Assembly (NCBI GenBank): GCA_002425305.1
Contig: DILZ01000031.1
Location: forward strand, 3,631 to 9,293
Reading direction: 5' to 3'
From: Ruminococcaceae bacterium UBA5579
GTDB taxonomy: Bacteria > Bacillota > Clostridia > Oscillospirales > Ruminococcaceae
Length of the DNA: 5,663 nt
In this document: piece after piece, positions 5,653 through 5,663 of the stretch
Position numbering within the stretch: position 1 is the first letter of the stretch
Layout: every line of letters begins with the position of its first letter
Notes under the pieces: model-generated
Databases searched by the model: none
What the model was told of the DNA's origin: nothing
What the model saw: the letters and a program-made list of their open reading frames with translations, nothing else
Position numbers and translations under genes: made by a program

Positions 5653-5663
5653 CGTCTGTAAAA

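Overview
The window looks like a chromosomal segment from an anaerobic gut-type Clostridia (Oscillospiraceae/Ruminococcus-like). The reasons are a DUF3793 protein, a GH130 mannosylglucose-phosphorylase-type enzyme of the sort known from Ruminococcus albus, strong GGAGG ribosome binding sites, sigma-A promoters with 17-bp spacers, and GC-rich genes between AT-rich intergenic regions. This is inference from gene content; no rRNA or other taxonomic marker is present. I see no mobile element, CRISPR array, tRNA or rRNA.

Layout. Positions 1-4138 (minus strand) form one tightly packed operon read right to left. A promoter (TTGCAA-N17-TATAAT, 4110-4138) drives a GH130 glycoside phosphorylase (2869-4074), then a Nudix hydrolase (start moved to 2882), then a SecA-family ATPase resembling accessory SecA2 (TTG start at 2311), then a fourth gene of which only the first ten codons lie in the window (1-29). 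Every junction overlaps: 14 bp, 8 bp and 4 bp (ATGA). This suggests translational coupling. The ten residues of the last gene resemble the N terminus of the tRNA-modification GTPase MnmE.

Positions 4195-4806 (minus) hold a small protein of no family I can name with certainty. It has a Cys...His...Asn arrangement reminiscent of a papain/C39-like cysteine peptidase. It has its own consensus promoter (4863-4891) with an inverted repeat across the -35/spacer. No convincing terminator separates it from the GH130 promoter, so some read-through is possible.

Positions 5107-5652 (plus) encode a DUF3793 protein transcribed divergently from a near-perfect promoter (TTGACA-N17-TACAAT). An 18-bp perfect palindrome covers the predicted transcription start and looks like a repressor operator, possibly for a metal-responsive regulator.

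The most interesting points are the SecA2-like ATPase cotranscribed with a sugar phosphorylase and a Nudix enzyme, the uncharacterised cysteine-peptidase-like protein, and the operator-like palindromes at all three promoters.
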